Assembly (NCBI RefSeq): GCF_025857195.1
Contig: NZ_CP109787.1
Location: forward strand, 2,235,501 to 2,299,500
Reading direction: 5' to 3'
Length of the DNA: 64,000 bases
Source of the DNA: Leisingera thetidis
GTDB lineage: Bacteria; Pseudomonadota; Alphaproteobacteria; Rhodobacterales; Rhodobacteraceae
The notes under the pieces are model-generated. The model saw only the letters and a list, made by a program, of their open reading frames with translations. It ran no database searches and was not told where the DNA came from. Made by a program: the position numbers and the translations under genes. Shown piece by piece: positions 27,055 to 35,858 of the stretch (position 1 is the first letter of the stretch; each line of letters starts with the position of its first letter).

Positions 27055-27539
27055 TGCCGAAGCTGGACCTATCCCGCATCGAGGCCAGGGGCGGCTCGGG
27101 CTACCCCGGCCGGCTGGCCGCCGCAATGGCAGGGCGCACCGGCCAGCGGCTGGGCGATGCCGGCGGGCTGACCCAGTTCGGCGCGAACCTGATCCATCTG
27201 GCGCCGGGCGCGATGTCGTCGCTGCGGCATTACCACATGGAGCAGGACGAATTCGTCATGGTCACTGCGGGCGTCTGCACCTTGATCGACGACCAGGGAG
27301 CCCACGAGATGCTGCCCGGCGACTGCGCCGCCTTTCCGGCGGGAGATGCGAACGGCCACCATCTGGTGAACCGCTCGGATGCGCCCGCCGCCTTTCTGGT
27401 GGTGGGCACCCGCACGGAGACCGACACCGCCTTTTACAGCGATATGGACATGAAGGTGACCGTGACCGGCCGCACCTTCGATTTCACCCGCAAGGACGGC
27501 AGCCCGCTGACGGCTGACCAGACTGGAGAGAACTCATGA
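27054..27539 (+). CDS. Cupin-domain protein
   Basis: A 161-aa single-domain cupin. Motif 1 appears as '[21 protein letters not shown]' region (two His and a Glu as possible metal ligands) and motif 2 as '[20 protein letters not shown]'. It overlaps the thiolase stop by one base and the following gene by 4 bp, so it is embedded in the beta-oxidation operon. The role is unknown: a metal-dependent enzyme or a small-molecule sensor for this pathway are both possible. Confidence 0.85.
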   Translation: MPKLDLSRIEARGGSGYPGRLAAAMAGRTGQRLGDAGGLTQFGANLIHLAPGAMSSLRHYHMEQDEFVMVTAGVCTLIDDQGAHEMLPGDCAAFPAGDANGHHLVNRSDAPAAFLVVGTRTETDTAFYSDMDMKVTVTGRTFDFTRKDGSPLTADQTGENS

Positions 27540-29737
27540 GCGATTTCAAATACGACGTGGACGCGGACGGCGTCGCCATCATCACCTGGGATGCCGAGGG
27601 CAAGAGCATGAACGTGCTCACCCGCGAGGCCTTTGGCCTGGTGGAGGAATACGTGGACCGGGCGCTGGAGGACGACGCCGTCAAGGGCATCGTCATCACC
27701 TCGGCCAAGAAGGATTTTGCCGGCGGCATGGACCTCAATGTGCTGGCGACCATCCGCGAGGAGTCCGGCGACAACCCGGCGCAGGGGCTGTTCGACTTCA
27801 CCATGGGCGGCCACCGCATCCTGCGCAAACTCGAGCTCGCAGGCATGGACCTCAAGACCAAGAAGGGCGGCAAGCCGGTGGCCTGCGCCATCAACGGCAC
27901 CTGTGCGGGCATCGGCACCGAGATCGCGCTGGCCTGCCATCACCGGGTGATGACCGACAACCCCAAGGCCAAGATCGGCCTGCCGGAGATCATGATCGGC
28001 ATCTTCCCGGGCGGCGGCGGCACCACCCGCTATTCGCGCATGGTCGGCGCGATGGCGGCGGCACCGGTGCTGCTGGAAGGCAAGATGATGGAGCCGAAAA
28101 AGGCCAAGGGCGCGCAGCTGATCGACGCGGTGTCTGAGGATCCGCTGGCCGCGGCCAAGGAATGGGTGCTGAACGCCAAACCCGCGGATCTGGTGAAGCC
28201 CTGGGACGCCAAGGGCTACAAGATGCCGGGCGGCGCGCCCTATCACCCGGCAGGTTTCATGACCTTCGTTGGTGCCTCTGCCATGGTGCACGGCAAGACC
28301 CAGGGCGCGTTCCCGGCGGCCAAGGCGCTGCTGTCGTCGATCTATGAGGGCGCGCTGGTCGATTTCGACACCGCGCTGAAGATCGAAGCGCGCTGGTTCA
28401 CCCATGTGCTGATGAACCCGTCTTCCTCTGCCATGATCCGCAGCCTGTTCCTGAACAAGCAGGCGCTGGAGAAGGGTGCCGTGCGGCCCAAGGACGTACC
28501 GGACCAGTCGGTCAAAAAGGTCGGTGTTCTGGGCGCGGGCATGATGGGTGCGGGCATCGCGCTGGTGTCGGCCCAGGCGGGCATGGAGGTGGTGCTGATC
28601 GACCGGGATCAGGCCGCCGCCGACAAGGGCAAGGCCTATTCCGCCGCCTATATGGACAAGGGCATCAAGCGCGGCAAGGCGACCGAGGAAAAGAAAGAGG
28701 TGCTGCTGGCGCAGATCACCGCCACCCCGGATCTGGACGCGCTGAAGGGCTGCGACCTGATCATCGAAGCGGTGTTCGAGGATCCGGGCGTCAAGGCCGA
28801 AATGACCCGAAAGGTCGAGGCGATCATCCCCGAGGACTGCATCTTTGCCTCCAACACCTCCACCCTGCCGATCACCGAACTGGCCAAGGCCTCCAGCCGG
28901 CCGGAGCAGTTCATCGGCATCCATTTCTTCTCGCCGGTCGAGAAGATGTTCCTGGTGGAAATCATCAACGGCAAGGAAACCGGGGACCGCGCGGTGGCCA
29001 AGGCGCTGGATTACGTGCGCCAGATCCGCAAGACGCCGATCGTGGTGAACGACGCGCGCTTCTTCTACGCCAACCGCTGCATCATCCCCTACATCAACGA
29101 AGGCATGCGGATGATCACCGAGGGCGTCAGCCCGGTGCTGATCGACAATGCCGCGCGGCAGCTGGGCTTCCCGGTGGGGCCGGTGCAGCTGACCGATGAG
29201 ACCTCGATCGATCTGGGCGCGAAGATCGCGCGGGCGACCAAGGCGGCGATGGGCGATGCCTATCCGGAAAGCCCGGCGGACGATCTGATCTTCTGGATGG
29301 AGGAACAGGGCCGTCTGGGGCGCAAGGCAGGCGCCGGCTTCTTCGCGTATGACGACAAGGGCAAACGCGTCGAGTACTGGAAGGGCCTGCAGGAGAAATA
29401 CCCGGTGGCGGATGAGCAGCCCGATCTGATCGAGGTGCAGGAGCGGCTGATGTTCGCGCAGGTGCTGGAAGCGGTGCGCGCGCTGGAGGAAGGCGTGCTG
29501 ATGGACATCCGCGAGGGTGACGTCGGTGCGATCCTGGCCTGGGGCTTTGCGCCCTGGTCCGGCGGGCCGCTCAGCTGGCTGGACATCCTCGGCACACCTT
29601 ATGCGGCGCAGCGCTGCGACAGTCTGGCGGCGAAATTCGGCGACCGCTTCACCTGCCCGGCGCTGCTGCGCGAGATGGCAGAAAAAGGCCAGAGCTTCTA
29701 CAGCCGCTTTGCGCCGGAAAAATCCGCAGCGGCCTGA
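27536..29737 (+). CDS. Bifunctional enoyl-CoA hydratase / 3-hydroxyacyl-CoA dehydrogenase (FadB/FadJ-like)
   Basis: A 733-aa fusion enzyme. Residues 1 to about 210 form the crotonase domain ('ITSAKKDFAGGMDLNVL', 'ACAINGTCAGIGTEIALACHH', 'IGLPEIMIGIFPGGGGTTR'). From about residue 325 the NAD-binding domain starts ('VGVLGAGMMGAGIA'), followed by the catalytic 'GIHFFSPVEKMFLVEII' and the C-terminal domain. It hydrates 2-enoyl-CoA and oxidises 3-hydroxyacyl-CoA. It overlaps the cupin stop by 4 bp and is the last gene of the cluster, followed by a clear terminator. Confidence 0.94.
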   Translation: MSDFKYDVDADGVAIITWDAEGKSMNVLTREAFGLVEEYVDRALEDDAVKGIVITSAKKDFAGGMDLNVLATIREESGDNPAQGLFDFTMGGHRILRKLELAGMDLKTKKGGKPVACAINGTCAGIGTEIALACHHRVMTDNPKAKIGLPEIMIGIFPGGGGTTRYSRMVGAMAAAPVLLEGKMMEPKKAKGAQLIDAVSEDPLAAAKEWVLNAKPADLVKPWDAKGYKMPGGAPYHPAGFMTFVGASAMVHGKTQGAFPAAKALLSSIYEGALVDFDTALKIEARWFTHVLMNPSSSAMIRSLFLNKQALEKGAVRPKDVPDQSVKKVGVLGAGMMGAGIALVSAQAGMEVVLIDRDQAAADKGKAYSAAYMDKGIKRGKATEEKKEVLLAQITATPDLDALKGCDLIIEAVFEDPGVKAEMTRKVEAIIPEDCIFASNTSTLPITELAKASSRPEQFIGIHFFSPVEKMFLVEIINGKETGDRAVAKALDYVRQIRKTPIVVNDARFFYANRCIIPYINEGMRMITEGVSPVLIDNAARQLGFPVGPVQLTDETSIDLGAKIARATKAAMGDAYPESPADDLIFWMEEQGRLGRKAGAGFFAYDDKGKRVEYWKGLQEKYPVADEQPDLIEVQERLMFAQVLEAVRALEEGVLMDIREGDVGAILAWGFAPWSGGPLSWLDILGTPYAAQRCDSLAAKFGDRFTCPALLREMAEKGQSFYSRFAPEKSAAA

Positions 29738-29758
29738 CGGCTGCCCTGGAAAAACAGA

Positions 29759-29788
29759 ACGGCCGGGAGCATGCCCCGGCCGTTTTCA
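29759..29788 (+). terminator. Intrinsic terminator after the fadB-like gene
   Basis: ACGGCCGGG / CCCGGCCGT form a 9-bp stem with a 7-nt loop, followed by TTTTCATTT. It lies 22 bp after the stop codon and ends the beta-oxidation operon. Confidence 0.8.
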
Positions 29789-29810
29789 TTTCAGCAGCAG
29801 GTGCCGCGGC

Positions 29811-30491
29811 TCAGCTGAGCGGCGGCCGGCACTCTGCCCGGGCCATGCCGGCACCGGGGACAGCCCATTGCTCTTCCTCGGCCATCATCGACAGCACCAG
29901 CCCGCGCGCCTCCTCCGGCGGCAGCACCCTGTAGGCGCCTTCCTCCTGGAACACGCGGCCGCACATCAGATTGCTAGGCGCGGCGGCATAGCCCAGCATC
30001 CCGGCCTCCAGATAGATCACCTCATCCTGGGCAAAACGCGGCGTCACCAGATCCAGCTGCGCCCCCGGATGCATCCGGCGGATGCCGCGGTAGCCCTCCA
30101 GCGCGCAGGCAGGCACCACTGCAAAAGGATCGCCCTGGGCGTCCTCCACCAGATCGCTCTCCAGCAGCACGCCCTGGTCCGGCATCAGCCACAAGGGCAC
30201 CCGGTTCATCAGCGCATCGCGCGGCACCAAAAGCGGGCAGCGGGCCGGTTCCAGCTCCCCTTCGCCGGGCAGAAGCGTTTCGCGGTGCAGTTCCAGAATC
30301 ACCTGCATGCCATGATCAAAGGTCAGCACCTTGTCGCCCGCGGCCAGCGATTCGACCGGGCGCCAGCCGAGGTTGGAGGCAACATGGGTGCCCGCCAGAA
30401 ACCCGCCCTGCCCCACCGGGACCAGGGAAAATCCGCTGTTCATCGCCTGCCCCGGCGCACCCTGCGAGCGTTTCAGAAGCCAATCCAGCAT
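29811..30491 (-). CDS. Hint-domain protein
   Basis: A 226-aa protein. 'GGFLAGTHVASNLGWRPVESLAAGDKVLTFDHG' region (about residues 28-60) is a Hint-type (hedgehog/intein-like) start followed by the usual 'VESLAAGDKVLT'. The self-splicing Cys/Ser at the domain start is not obvious ('LAGTHVAS'), so cleavage activity is doubtful. AAAGGAA precedes the ATG at 30491. Many roseobacters carry several Hint_2 proteins of unknown role. No export signal is seen. Confidence 0.78.
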   Translation of the reverse strand: MLDWLLKRSQGAPGQAMNSGFSLVPVGQGGFLAGTHVASNLGWRPVESLAAGDKVLTFDHGMQVILELHRETLLPGEGELEPARCPLLVPRDALMNRVPLWLMPDQGVLLESDLVEDAQGDPFAVVPACALEGYRGIRRMHPGAQLDLVTPRFAQDEVIYLEAGMLGYAAAPSNLMCGRVFQEEGAYRVLPPEEARGLVLSMMAEEEQWAVPGAGMARAECRPPLS

Positions 30492-30672
30492 CCGCGTTCC
30501 TTTCCTGCGGCCCAGGCAGCGAAGCCTTGGTCCAATTCCGTCTTTTGCCGTCGGCCACGGCGGTACGGGCACGGCCGAAGGCAAGTAAATGATCTTTGTT
30601 CACATTGCCGCGCCAATCGTTGTACCCGCGCCGGGATTGTCGCCGGAACGGGCAGACCAGGGCTGCTTCATG

Positions 30673-31338
30673 TCACTTGGATAGGCGGAAATCGTTAAAA
30701 GAGTATTCAAATTGCCCGATATCCTGCGCGCAGGCCGCTGCGACGGCTTCGGCAGCAGCATCATCGTAGTAGGGCCGCCAATCGCGCTGCCGCCCGGATT
30801 CATTCACCCGCGGCAGATCAAGCGGGAAACCGAGATGGGCAAACAAGGGCTGGGCATCGTCCTGGAAATGTTCCAGCCGGATATAAAGCCGGCATTGCTC
30901 CGCACCGTCGGCATGGCGCAGGTAGGACGCAGCCGGGCTGCCGCGGAAGGCTGCGATGATTTGCGGATCCTGGACGAAGTTCCGGAACTCAAGGCTCTGC
31001 GCCAATTCGACCGCAGGGTGGCTGAAGCTTTGCCCGCGCAGCCAGTGATAGTAGCTTACCGCCCGGTCCCACGGGTTGCGCACCAGGGTAAAGGCAAACA
31101 GCGCACGCAATTCCTCATCCGGCACCAGCCCTTCGATATCCGCCAGCGTCGAGTGCTTCCACAGCCGCCCGCGGGTCTGAGCATCCTTCAGGCGGCGGCG
31201 GCGGTTCCGTGCTTTCGGCGTGTCGCCCAGCATCATGTCATCCGCCATGGCACGCGCCTCAAGAGCCAGCGCCAGCGCGGTGCCGCCGGTCTTGGGGATA
31301 TGGATAAAGACGTATTGGCGGCCTTGCGACAGGATCAT
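30673..31338 (-). CDS. Sulfotransferase family protein (type 2-like)
   Basis: A 221-aa protein. 'YVFIHIPKTGGTAL' is the PAPS-binding loop of the Sulfotransfer_2 family and 'FAFTLVRNPWDRAVSYYHWL' its 3'-phosphate motif. It has no TPR region, unlike the gene at 11.5 kb. The substrate is unknown; extracellular polysaccharide or a small metabolite are typical. It lies between two intergenic gaps and is probably monocistronic. Confidence 0.87.
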   Translation of the reverse strand: MILSQGRQYVFIHIPKTGGTALALALEARAMADDMMLGDTPKARNRRRRLKDAQTRGRLWKHSTLADIEGLVPDEELRALFAFTLVRNPWDRAVSYYHWLRGQSFSHPAVELAQSLEFRNFVQDPQIIAAFRGSPAASYLRHADGAEQCRLYIRLEHFQDDAQPLFAHLGFPLDLPRVNESGRQRDWRPYYDDAAAEAVAAACAQDIGQFEYSFNDFRLSK

Positions 31339-31424
31339 GCGCCGACCCTAGGATATTGTTCCGCAGTTGAAAACGCGGGAGTTCCGCCTGCTGCTGCGCG
31401 CCTCCCGGCCGCTTTCAGCTTTTT

Positions 31425-31461
31425 GAAAATACTCCAGGGTGAATTGGCCCTTCGGGGCCAA
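31425..31461 (-). repeat. Dispersed intergenic repeat, family 1 (copy B, minus strand)
   Basis: Read on the minus strand it gives TTGGCCCCGAAGGGCCAA, TTCACCCTGGAGTATTTTC: the same order and nearly the same sequence as 8800-8833. It lies between the sulfotransferase start and the end of the EamA gene, with a small GGGGC/GCCCC hairpin just beside it (31473-31478 region). Confidence 0.6.
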
Positions 31462-31484
31462 GCGGGGCAGCGCCCCTGCTCCGG

Positions 31485-32408
31485 TTACCGGGAACGCAGA
31501 GCAATGGTGGCGCCGGCCGCGATGATCAGGCCAATGCCCAGCACCTGCCAGATGCCAAGCGCCTGCCCCCAGTAGGCCCAGGCGACGCCGGGGCCGACGA
31601 TCATCACCGAATATTCGAACACCGCAACAAAGGACGCCTCGCCCAGCTGGTAGGCCTTGGTGATCAGGAACACGCCGCCTACGGCTGCGCAGCCCTGCAG
31701 CAGGATCAGATGGGTGATGTCCCAGAGCGGCCAGACCCAGCCGCGGGTCACAAAGCCCTCTGCGCCATCCGGCACCGCCTGCGGCCAGACTTCGAGCCCC
31801 AGCAGCAGCAGCAGGCCGAGTCCGCCCTGGACCAGCAGATAGAGGAACAGCATGGCAACGGTGCTTTCACCCTGGCAGTACAGGCCGGTGGCCAGGGAAC
31901 CGAGCGCATAGAACAGCCCGCCCGCGACAGGCACGAGAATCAGCCAGTTGAAATCGGCAGGGTTTGGCTGCAGCACCAGCAGCACCCCGGCAAAACCGCA
32001 GAGCACCGCCGCGATCCGGATCCAGCCGATCCGCAGCTTCAGAAACAGCACGGAAATGACCACGATGATGATGGGCGAGGTGAACAGCCCCGCCAGCGCC
32101 TGCGCAATCGGCATCAGTGCGACGGCGGAGAAATAGAACACCATCGACACCGCCACCAGCACCGCGCGCAGCAGCACCGCGCCAAGCCGGCGCGGTGCCA
32201 GCCCGCCAAGCCCCGCCCGCGCCATCAGCCACAGGAATGGCAGCGCGACAAATGTGCGCAGCAGGTAGAACTGGCCCAGCCCGATCTTCTCGGCCATCAG
32301 CGGCACGGCGTTGTCGGTAATGCCGATAATCAGCATCGCAGCAAGCATGGACTGCGCAGCAGCCGTCTGGCGGCCGTGATCCGCGGGAAAGGTTGCTGTA
32401 TGTTTCAT
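31485..32408 (-). CDS. DMT superfamily (EamA) transporter
   Basis: A 307-aa protein with about ten predicted membrane helices in two EamA repeats ('AAMLIIGITDNAVPLMAEKIG', 'VALMPIAQALAGLFTSPIIIV' in the first; 'ASFVAVFEYSVMIVGPGVAWAYWGQAL' in the second). It probably exports a metabolite. I chose the ATG at 32408; the frame extends upstream without helices. It is divergent from the acyl-CoA synthetase gene with a 76-bp gap that must hold both promoters. Confidence 0.87.
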   Translation of the reverse strand: MKHTATFPADHGRQTAAAQSMLAAMLIIGITDNAVPLMAEKIGLGQFYLLRTFVALPFLWLMARAGLGGLAPRRLGAVLLRAVLVAVSMVFYFSAVALMPIAQALAGLFTSPIIIVVISVLFLKLRIGWIRIAAVLCGFAGVLLVLQPNPADFNWLILVPVAGGLFYALGSLATGLYCQGESTVAMLFLYLLVQGGLGLLLLLGLEVWPQAVPDGAEGFVTRGWVWPLWDITHLILLQGCAAVGGVFLITKAYQLGEASFVAVFEYSVMIVGPGVAWAYWGQALGIWQVLGIGLIIAAGATIALRSR

Positions 32409-32484
32409 GCCCTTTCCATTGCCCGCAACTTTCCGCAATATCTGTCCTCTAAGCGACACCAAAGTGATTCAGGGGAGGAAACTG

Positions 32485-34113
32485 ATGGGGTGGATGGCGG
32501 ATGAAACCGGTCTGGAGAAGACCGCCGCGAATTATGTGCCGCTGTCGCCGCTGTCGCATCTGCAGCGGGCGGCGCAGGTGTTTCCGGACCATTTGGCCGT
32601 AAGCTATGGCAAGCACCGCAAGACCTATGCTGAGTATCATGCGCGCTGCACCCGTCTGGCTTCGGGCCTGGTCAAGCTGGGGGTGAAGCCCGGCGATGTG
32701 GTCGCGACCCTGCTGCCCAACATCCCCGCCCAGGCCGAGGCGCATTTCGGCGTGCCGGCCTGCGGCGCGGTGCTGAACACCATCAACACCCGCCTGGATG
32801 TGGGCACGGTCTCCTACATTTTCGGCCACGGCGAGGCCAAGGCGGTGCTGGTCGATCCGCAGTTCCTGGACCTGGCTGAAGCCGCCATTGAAGAGATGGA
32901 AGGCCCGGCCCCGGTTCTGATCGAGGTTGCGGATGATCAGGCCGGCTGGCACGCCACCGGCAGGCACATGGAATACGAGGCGCTGCTGGCCAGCGGCGAT
33001 CCGGAGTTCCAGTGGATCATGCCCGAGGATGAGTGGGAAAGCCTGGCGCTGAACTATACCTCCGGCACCACCGGGCGGCCCAAGGGCGTGGTCTACCACC
33101 ACCGCGGCGCCTACCTGATGACCATGGGCACGGTGGTGTCCTGGCGGATGGTGCTGCACCCGGTCTATCTGACCATCGTGCCGCTGTTCCACTGCAACGG
33201 CTGGAACCATACCTGGATGATGCCGCTGGTCGGCGGCACCCTGGTCTGCTGCCGCGATATCACCGCGCAGAACATCTACAACGCCATCCATTACGAGGGC
33301 GTCACCCATTTCGGCGGCGCGCCGATTGTGCTGAACATGATCGTCAACGCGCTGGATGAGGAACGCCGCACATTCGGCCACACGGTGGAGGTCTTCACCG
33401 CGGGCGCCCCGCCCGCCCCGGCGACGCTGTCCAAGATCGAAGACCTCGGCTTCAACGTCACCCATGTCTACGGGCTGACCGAGACCTTTGGCCATGTTAC
33501 GGAATGCTACTGGAACGCGGATCAGTGGGACGGGCTGGACAAGGCCGGGATCGCTGCGAAGAAATCCCGCCAGGGCGTTGCCATGCCGATGCTGGAGCCG
33601 GTGGTGGTGCGCGGCAGCGACCACGCTGTGCTGCCCAAGGACGGCCAGAGCCAGGGCGAAATCGCGCTGCGCGGCAATGTGGTGATGAAGGGCTATCTGA
33701 AGAACCCCGAGGCCACGGCCGAGGCCTTCAAGGGCGGCTACTTCAACACCGGCGACCTCGCCGTGCAGCATCCCGATGGCTATATCCAGATCGCCGACCG
33801 GGCCAAGGACATCATCATCTCGGGCGGCGAGAACATCTCCTCGGTCGAGGTGGAGGGCGCGCTGATGGCGCATCCGGATGTGCTGCTCGCCGCCGTCGCC
33901 GCGATGCCGGACGAGAAATGGGGCGAGGTGCCCTGCGCCTTTGTCGAACTGAAACCGGGCGCGCGGGAAGACGCCGCAGCGCTGATCGCCTTCACCCGCG
34001 AGACGCTGGCGGGCTTCAAGGCGCCCAAGAAAGTGGTGTTTCAGGAGCTGCCGAAAACCTCCACCGGCAAGATTCAGAAGTTCGAGCTGAGGAAAATCGC
34101 CAAGACCCTGTGA
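32485..34113 (+). CDS. Acyl-CoA synthetase (AMP-forming; DmdB-like)
   Basis: A 542-aa ligase. 'LNYTSGTTGRPKGVVYHHRG' is the ATP/AMP signature, 'HVYGLTETFGHVTECYWN' the adenine region, 'FNTGDLAVQHPDGYIQIADR' the hinge and 'PKTSTGKIQKFELR' the catalytic Lys. Length and sequence style fit DmdB (3-methylmercaptopropionate-CoA ligase) and related medium-chain ligases of roseobacters. AGGGGAGG precedes the ATG at 32485. With the DmdC-like dehydrogenase 9 kb away it could take part in DMSP or fatty acid use; the substrate is not proven. Confidence 0.9.
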   Translation: MGWMADETGLEKTAANYVPLSPLSHLQRAAQVFPDHLAVSYGKHRKTYAEYHARCTRLASGLVKLGVKPGDVVATLLPNIPAQAEAHFGVPACGAVLNTINTRLDVGTVSYIFGHGEAKAVLVDPQFLDLAEAAIEEMEGPAPVLIEVADDQAGWHATGRHMEYEALLASGDPEFQWIMPEDEWESLALNYTSGTTGRPKGVVYHHRGAYLMTMGTVVSWRMVLHPVYLTIVPLFHCNGWNHTWMMPLVGGTLVCCRDITAQNIYNAIHYEGVTHFGGAPIVLNMIVNALDEERRTFGHTVEVFTAGAPPAPATLSKIEDLGFNVTHVYGLTETFGHVTECYWNADQWDGLDKAGIAAKKSRQGVAMPMLEPVVVRGSDHAVLPKDGQSQGEIALRGNVVMKGYLKNPEATAEAFKGGYFNTGDLAVQHPDGYIQIADRAKDIIISGGENISSVEVEGALMAHPDVLLAAVAAMPDEKWGEVPCAFVELKPGAREDAAALIAFTRETLAGFKAPKKVVFQELPKTSTGKIQKFELRKIAKTL

Positions 34114-34137
34114 CTTTTCACGATGAATCAGCATCCG

Positions 34138-34169
34138 GGGGCGGCAAAGCAATTTGCTGCCCCTGTTTT
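34138..34169 (+). terminator. Intrinsic terminator after the acyl-CoA synthetase gene
   Basis: GGGGCGGCAAA / TTTGCTGCCCC form an 11-bp stem (one G-T wobble) with a GCAA tetraloop, followed by TGTTTTA. It lies 24 bp after the stop codon. Confidence 0.82.
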
Positions 34170-34218
34170 ATGTGATTATTCTGGCCGCAACGATAAGAAC
34201 AGGAGCCGGGCTGGCTGC

Positions 34219-35229
34219 ATGACGGCATTGAGGGAATTCGAGCGGCTGGAGGCTGCGGGCCTGTGGCGCGCGGACCTGCAAGCGCAGCGGCGGGATGTGA
34301 TCATCTCGCTCGGGGATGCGACGCTGACCATTGCCAGCATGAATGACCGGCCTCTGGCGCATTGGTCGCTGGCTGCCGTTGAACGCGCCAATCCAGGGGA
34401 ATTCCCGGCCCTGTTCCACCCTGACGGCGACCCCGGGGAAACGCTGGAAATTGCCGAAGACGAAACCGCCATGCTGGAGGCAATTGCCCGCGTGCAATCC
34501 GCCATCGGCCGCTCCCGGGCGCGCCCCGGACGGCTGCGGGCCGTCAGTATCCTGGGCATGCTGGCGCTGGTGCTGGCACTGCTGGTTCTCTGGCTGCCCG
34601 GGGCGGTGACCCGCCATGCGGTGAGCGTGGTTCCTGACATCAAGCGCAAAGCCATCGGCCAGGCACTGCTGGGGCGGATCGAGCGGGTTTCCGGCCCGGC
34701 CTGCGCCACGCCCGAAGCCGCACCGATCCTGACAAAGCTGGCGCAGCGCACCGGGGTGCGGCAACTGGCCGTTCTGCGGTCCGGCATCCCCGGCAGCCTG
34801 CATCTGCCCGGCGGCATCGTGCTGCTGAACCGCAGCTTTGTGGAGGATTTCGAAGATCCGGCGGTGGCGGCTGGTGCAATCCTGGCCGAGCGCGCCCGCG
34901 CTGCCGCCCGCGACCCGATGACCGAGCTGCTGGAAGCCGGCGGGTTCCTGGCCACCTTCAAGCTGCTGACAACCGGCGAACTGGACCGGGCCGCATTGGA
35001 TGCCTACTCCGAGACCACATTGGCCAGCCCGCGCCCGTCCCTGCCGGATCAGCAGCTGCTGGCGGAATTTGCCCGCGCCGCCCTGCCCTCCTCGCCCTAT
35101 GCCTATGCGCTGGACATCACTGGCGAGACGGTGCTGGGGCTGATCGAGGCGGACCCGATGGCAGGCCGCGAGCTGGAGCCGGTGCTGAATGACCGCGATT
35201 GGGTGCAGCTGCAGAACATCTGCAGCTGA
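34219..35229 (+). CDS. Membrane protein resembling an M48 peptidase with a lost HExxH motif
   Basis: A 336-aa protein. Residues 1-110 are a soluble N-terminal part, a single membrane helix follows ('VSILGMLALVLALLVLWLPGAV'), then a C-terminal domain. 'LHLPGGIVLLNRSFVEDFED' strongly resembles the 'lPGGyIyvtrGLL' block of M48-family metallopeptidases, and the next helix 'AAGAILAERARAAARDP' sits where 'AAVLAHEIGHVxARD' is expected. The Glu stays but both zinc-binding His are replaced (Ala, Arg). So it is probably an inactive pseudo-peptidase. AGGAGCC precedes the ATG. The assignment is my inference from the motif. Confidence 0.68.
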   Translation: MTALREFERLEAAGLWRADLQAQRRDVIISLGDATLTIASMNDRPLAHWSLAAVERANPGEFPALFHPDGDPGETLEIAEDETAMLEAIARVQSAIGRSRARPGRLRAVSILGMLALVLALLVLWLPGAVTRHAVSVVPDIKRKAIGQALLGRIERVSGPACATPEAAPILTKLAQRTGVRQLAVLRSGIPGSLHLPGGIVLLNRSFVEDFEDPAVAAGAILAERARAAARDPMTELLEAGGFLATFKLLTTGELDRAALDAYSETTLASPRPSLPDQQLLAEFARAALPSSPYAYALDITGETVLGLIEADPMAGRELEPVLNDRDWVQLQNICS

Positions 35230-35345
35230 ACGTGCTCCCTTGAAAACCCTGCACAGTTCAATATCTTGACCGGGAAGCGAGGACGGCCTCCCCCATTCAG
35301 GGACTGCACTCCGGGACGGCCCGGAAAAATCTGAGGGGATGGGCC

Positions 35346-35789
35346 ATGCGCACCGCCAAAGACCGGATCCGTCACGCAATTTCGTTTGAAGTCATCGGGC
35401 TGCTGCTTGCGACGCCCATCGGCGCCTGGCTGTTTGATATTCCGATGCAGCATTTCGGAGTGGCTGCCCTGGTCTGCGCCACGCTCGCAACTGTTTGGAA
35501 CTATGTGTACAACATGGCTTTCGACCGCACCCTGCAGCACCTGGCGGGCAGCACGCGGAAAACAATTTCCCTGCGCGTGCTGCACGCAGTTGTGTTTGAA
35601 CTTGGCCTGCTGCTGGCGCTGATGCCTTTCCTCGCCTGGTACTTGGATATCTCCCTGTACGAGGCCTTTGTGGTGGACGTCGGCTTTGCCGGTTTCTATC
35701 TCGTCTATGCCTTCGTCTTCAACTGGGGCTATGACATCGCTTTCCCGGTTCCGCATTCCAGCTCCGCCTCCGCCGCTGAGGCCGGCTGA
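35346..35789 (+). CDS. PACE family efflux transporter (AceI-like)
   Basis: A 147-aa protein with four membrane helices arranged as two bacterial transmembrane pair repeats. Family motifs are 'RIRHAISFEVIGLL' (first helix with the functional Glu), 'TVWNYVYNMAFDRT', 'RVLHAVVFELGLLL' and 'YAFVFNWGYDIAFP'. PACE proteins export biguanides and other cationic compounds, and short-chain diamines are a proposed natural substrate. GAGGGGATG precedes the start. It is followed by a strong hairpin. Confidence 0.92.
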   Translation: MRTAKDRIRHAISFEVIGLLLATPIGAWLFDIPMQHFGVAALVCATLATVWNYVYNMAFDRTLQHLAGSTRKTISLRVLHAVVFELGLLLALMPFLAWYLDISLYEAFVVDVGFAGFYLVYAFVFNWGYDIAFPVPHSSSASAAEAG

Positions 35790-35809
35790 CCTGCCTGCGC
35801 TGCAAACAG

Positions 35810-35837
35810 AATAAGCCGGGGCAAGCCCCGGCTTATT
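35810..35837. terminator. Bidirectional terminator between PACE and SPOR genes
   Basis: AATAAGCCGGGG / CCCCGGCTTATT form a 12-bp perfect stem with a CAAG loop. The A- and T-rich outer ends supply U-runs in both directions. It serves two convergent genes ending 20-22 bp away on either side. Confidence 0.82.
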
Positions 35838-35858
35838 CCGAATTGGCCAGGTCCGGCT

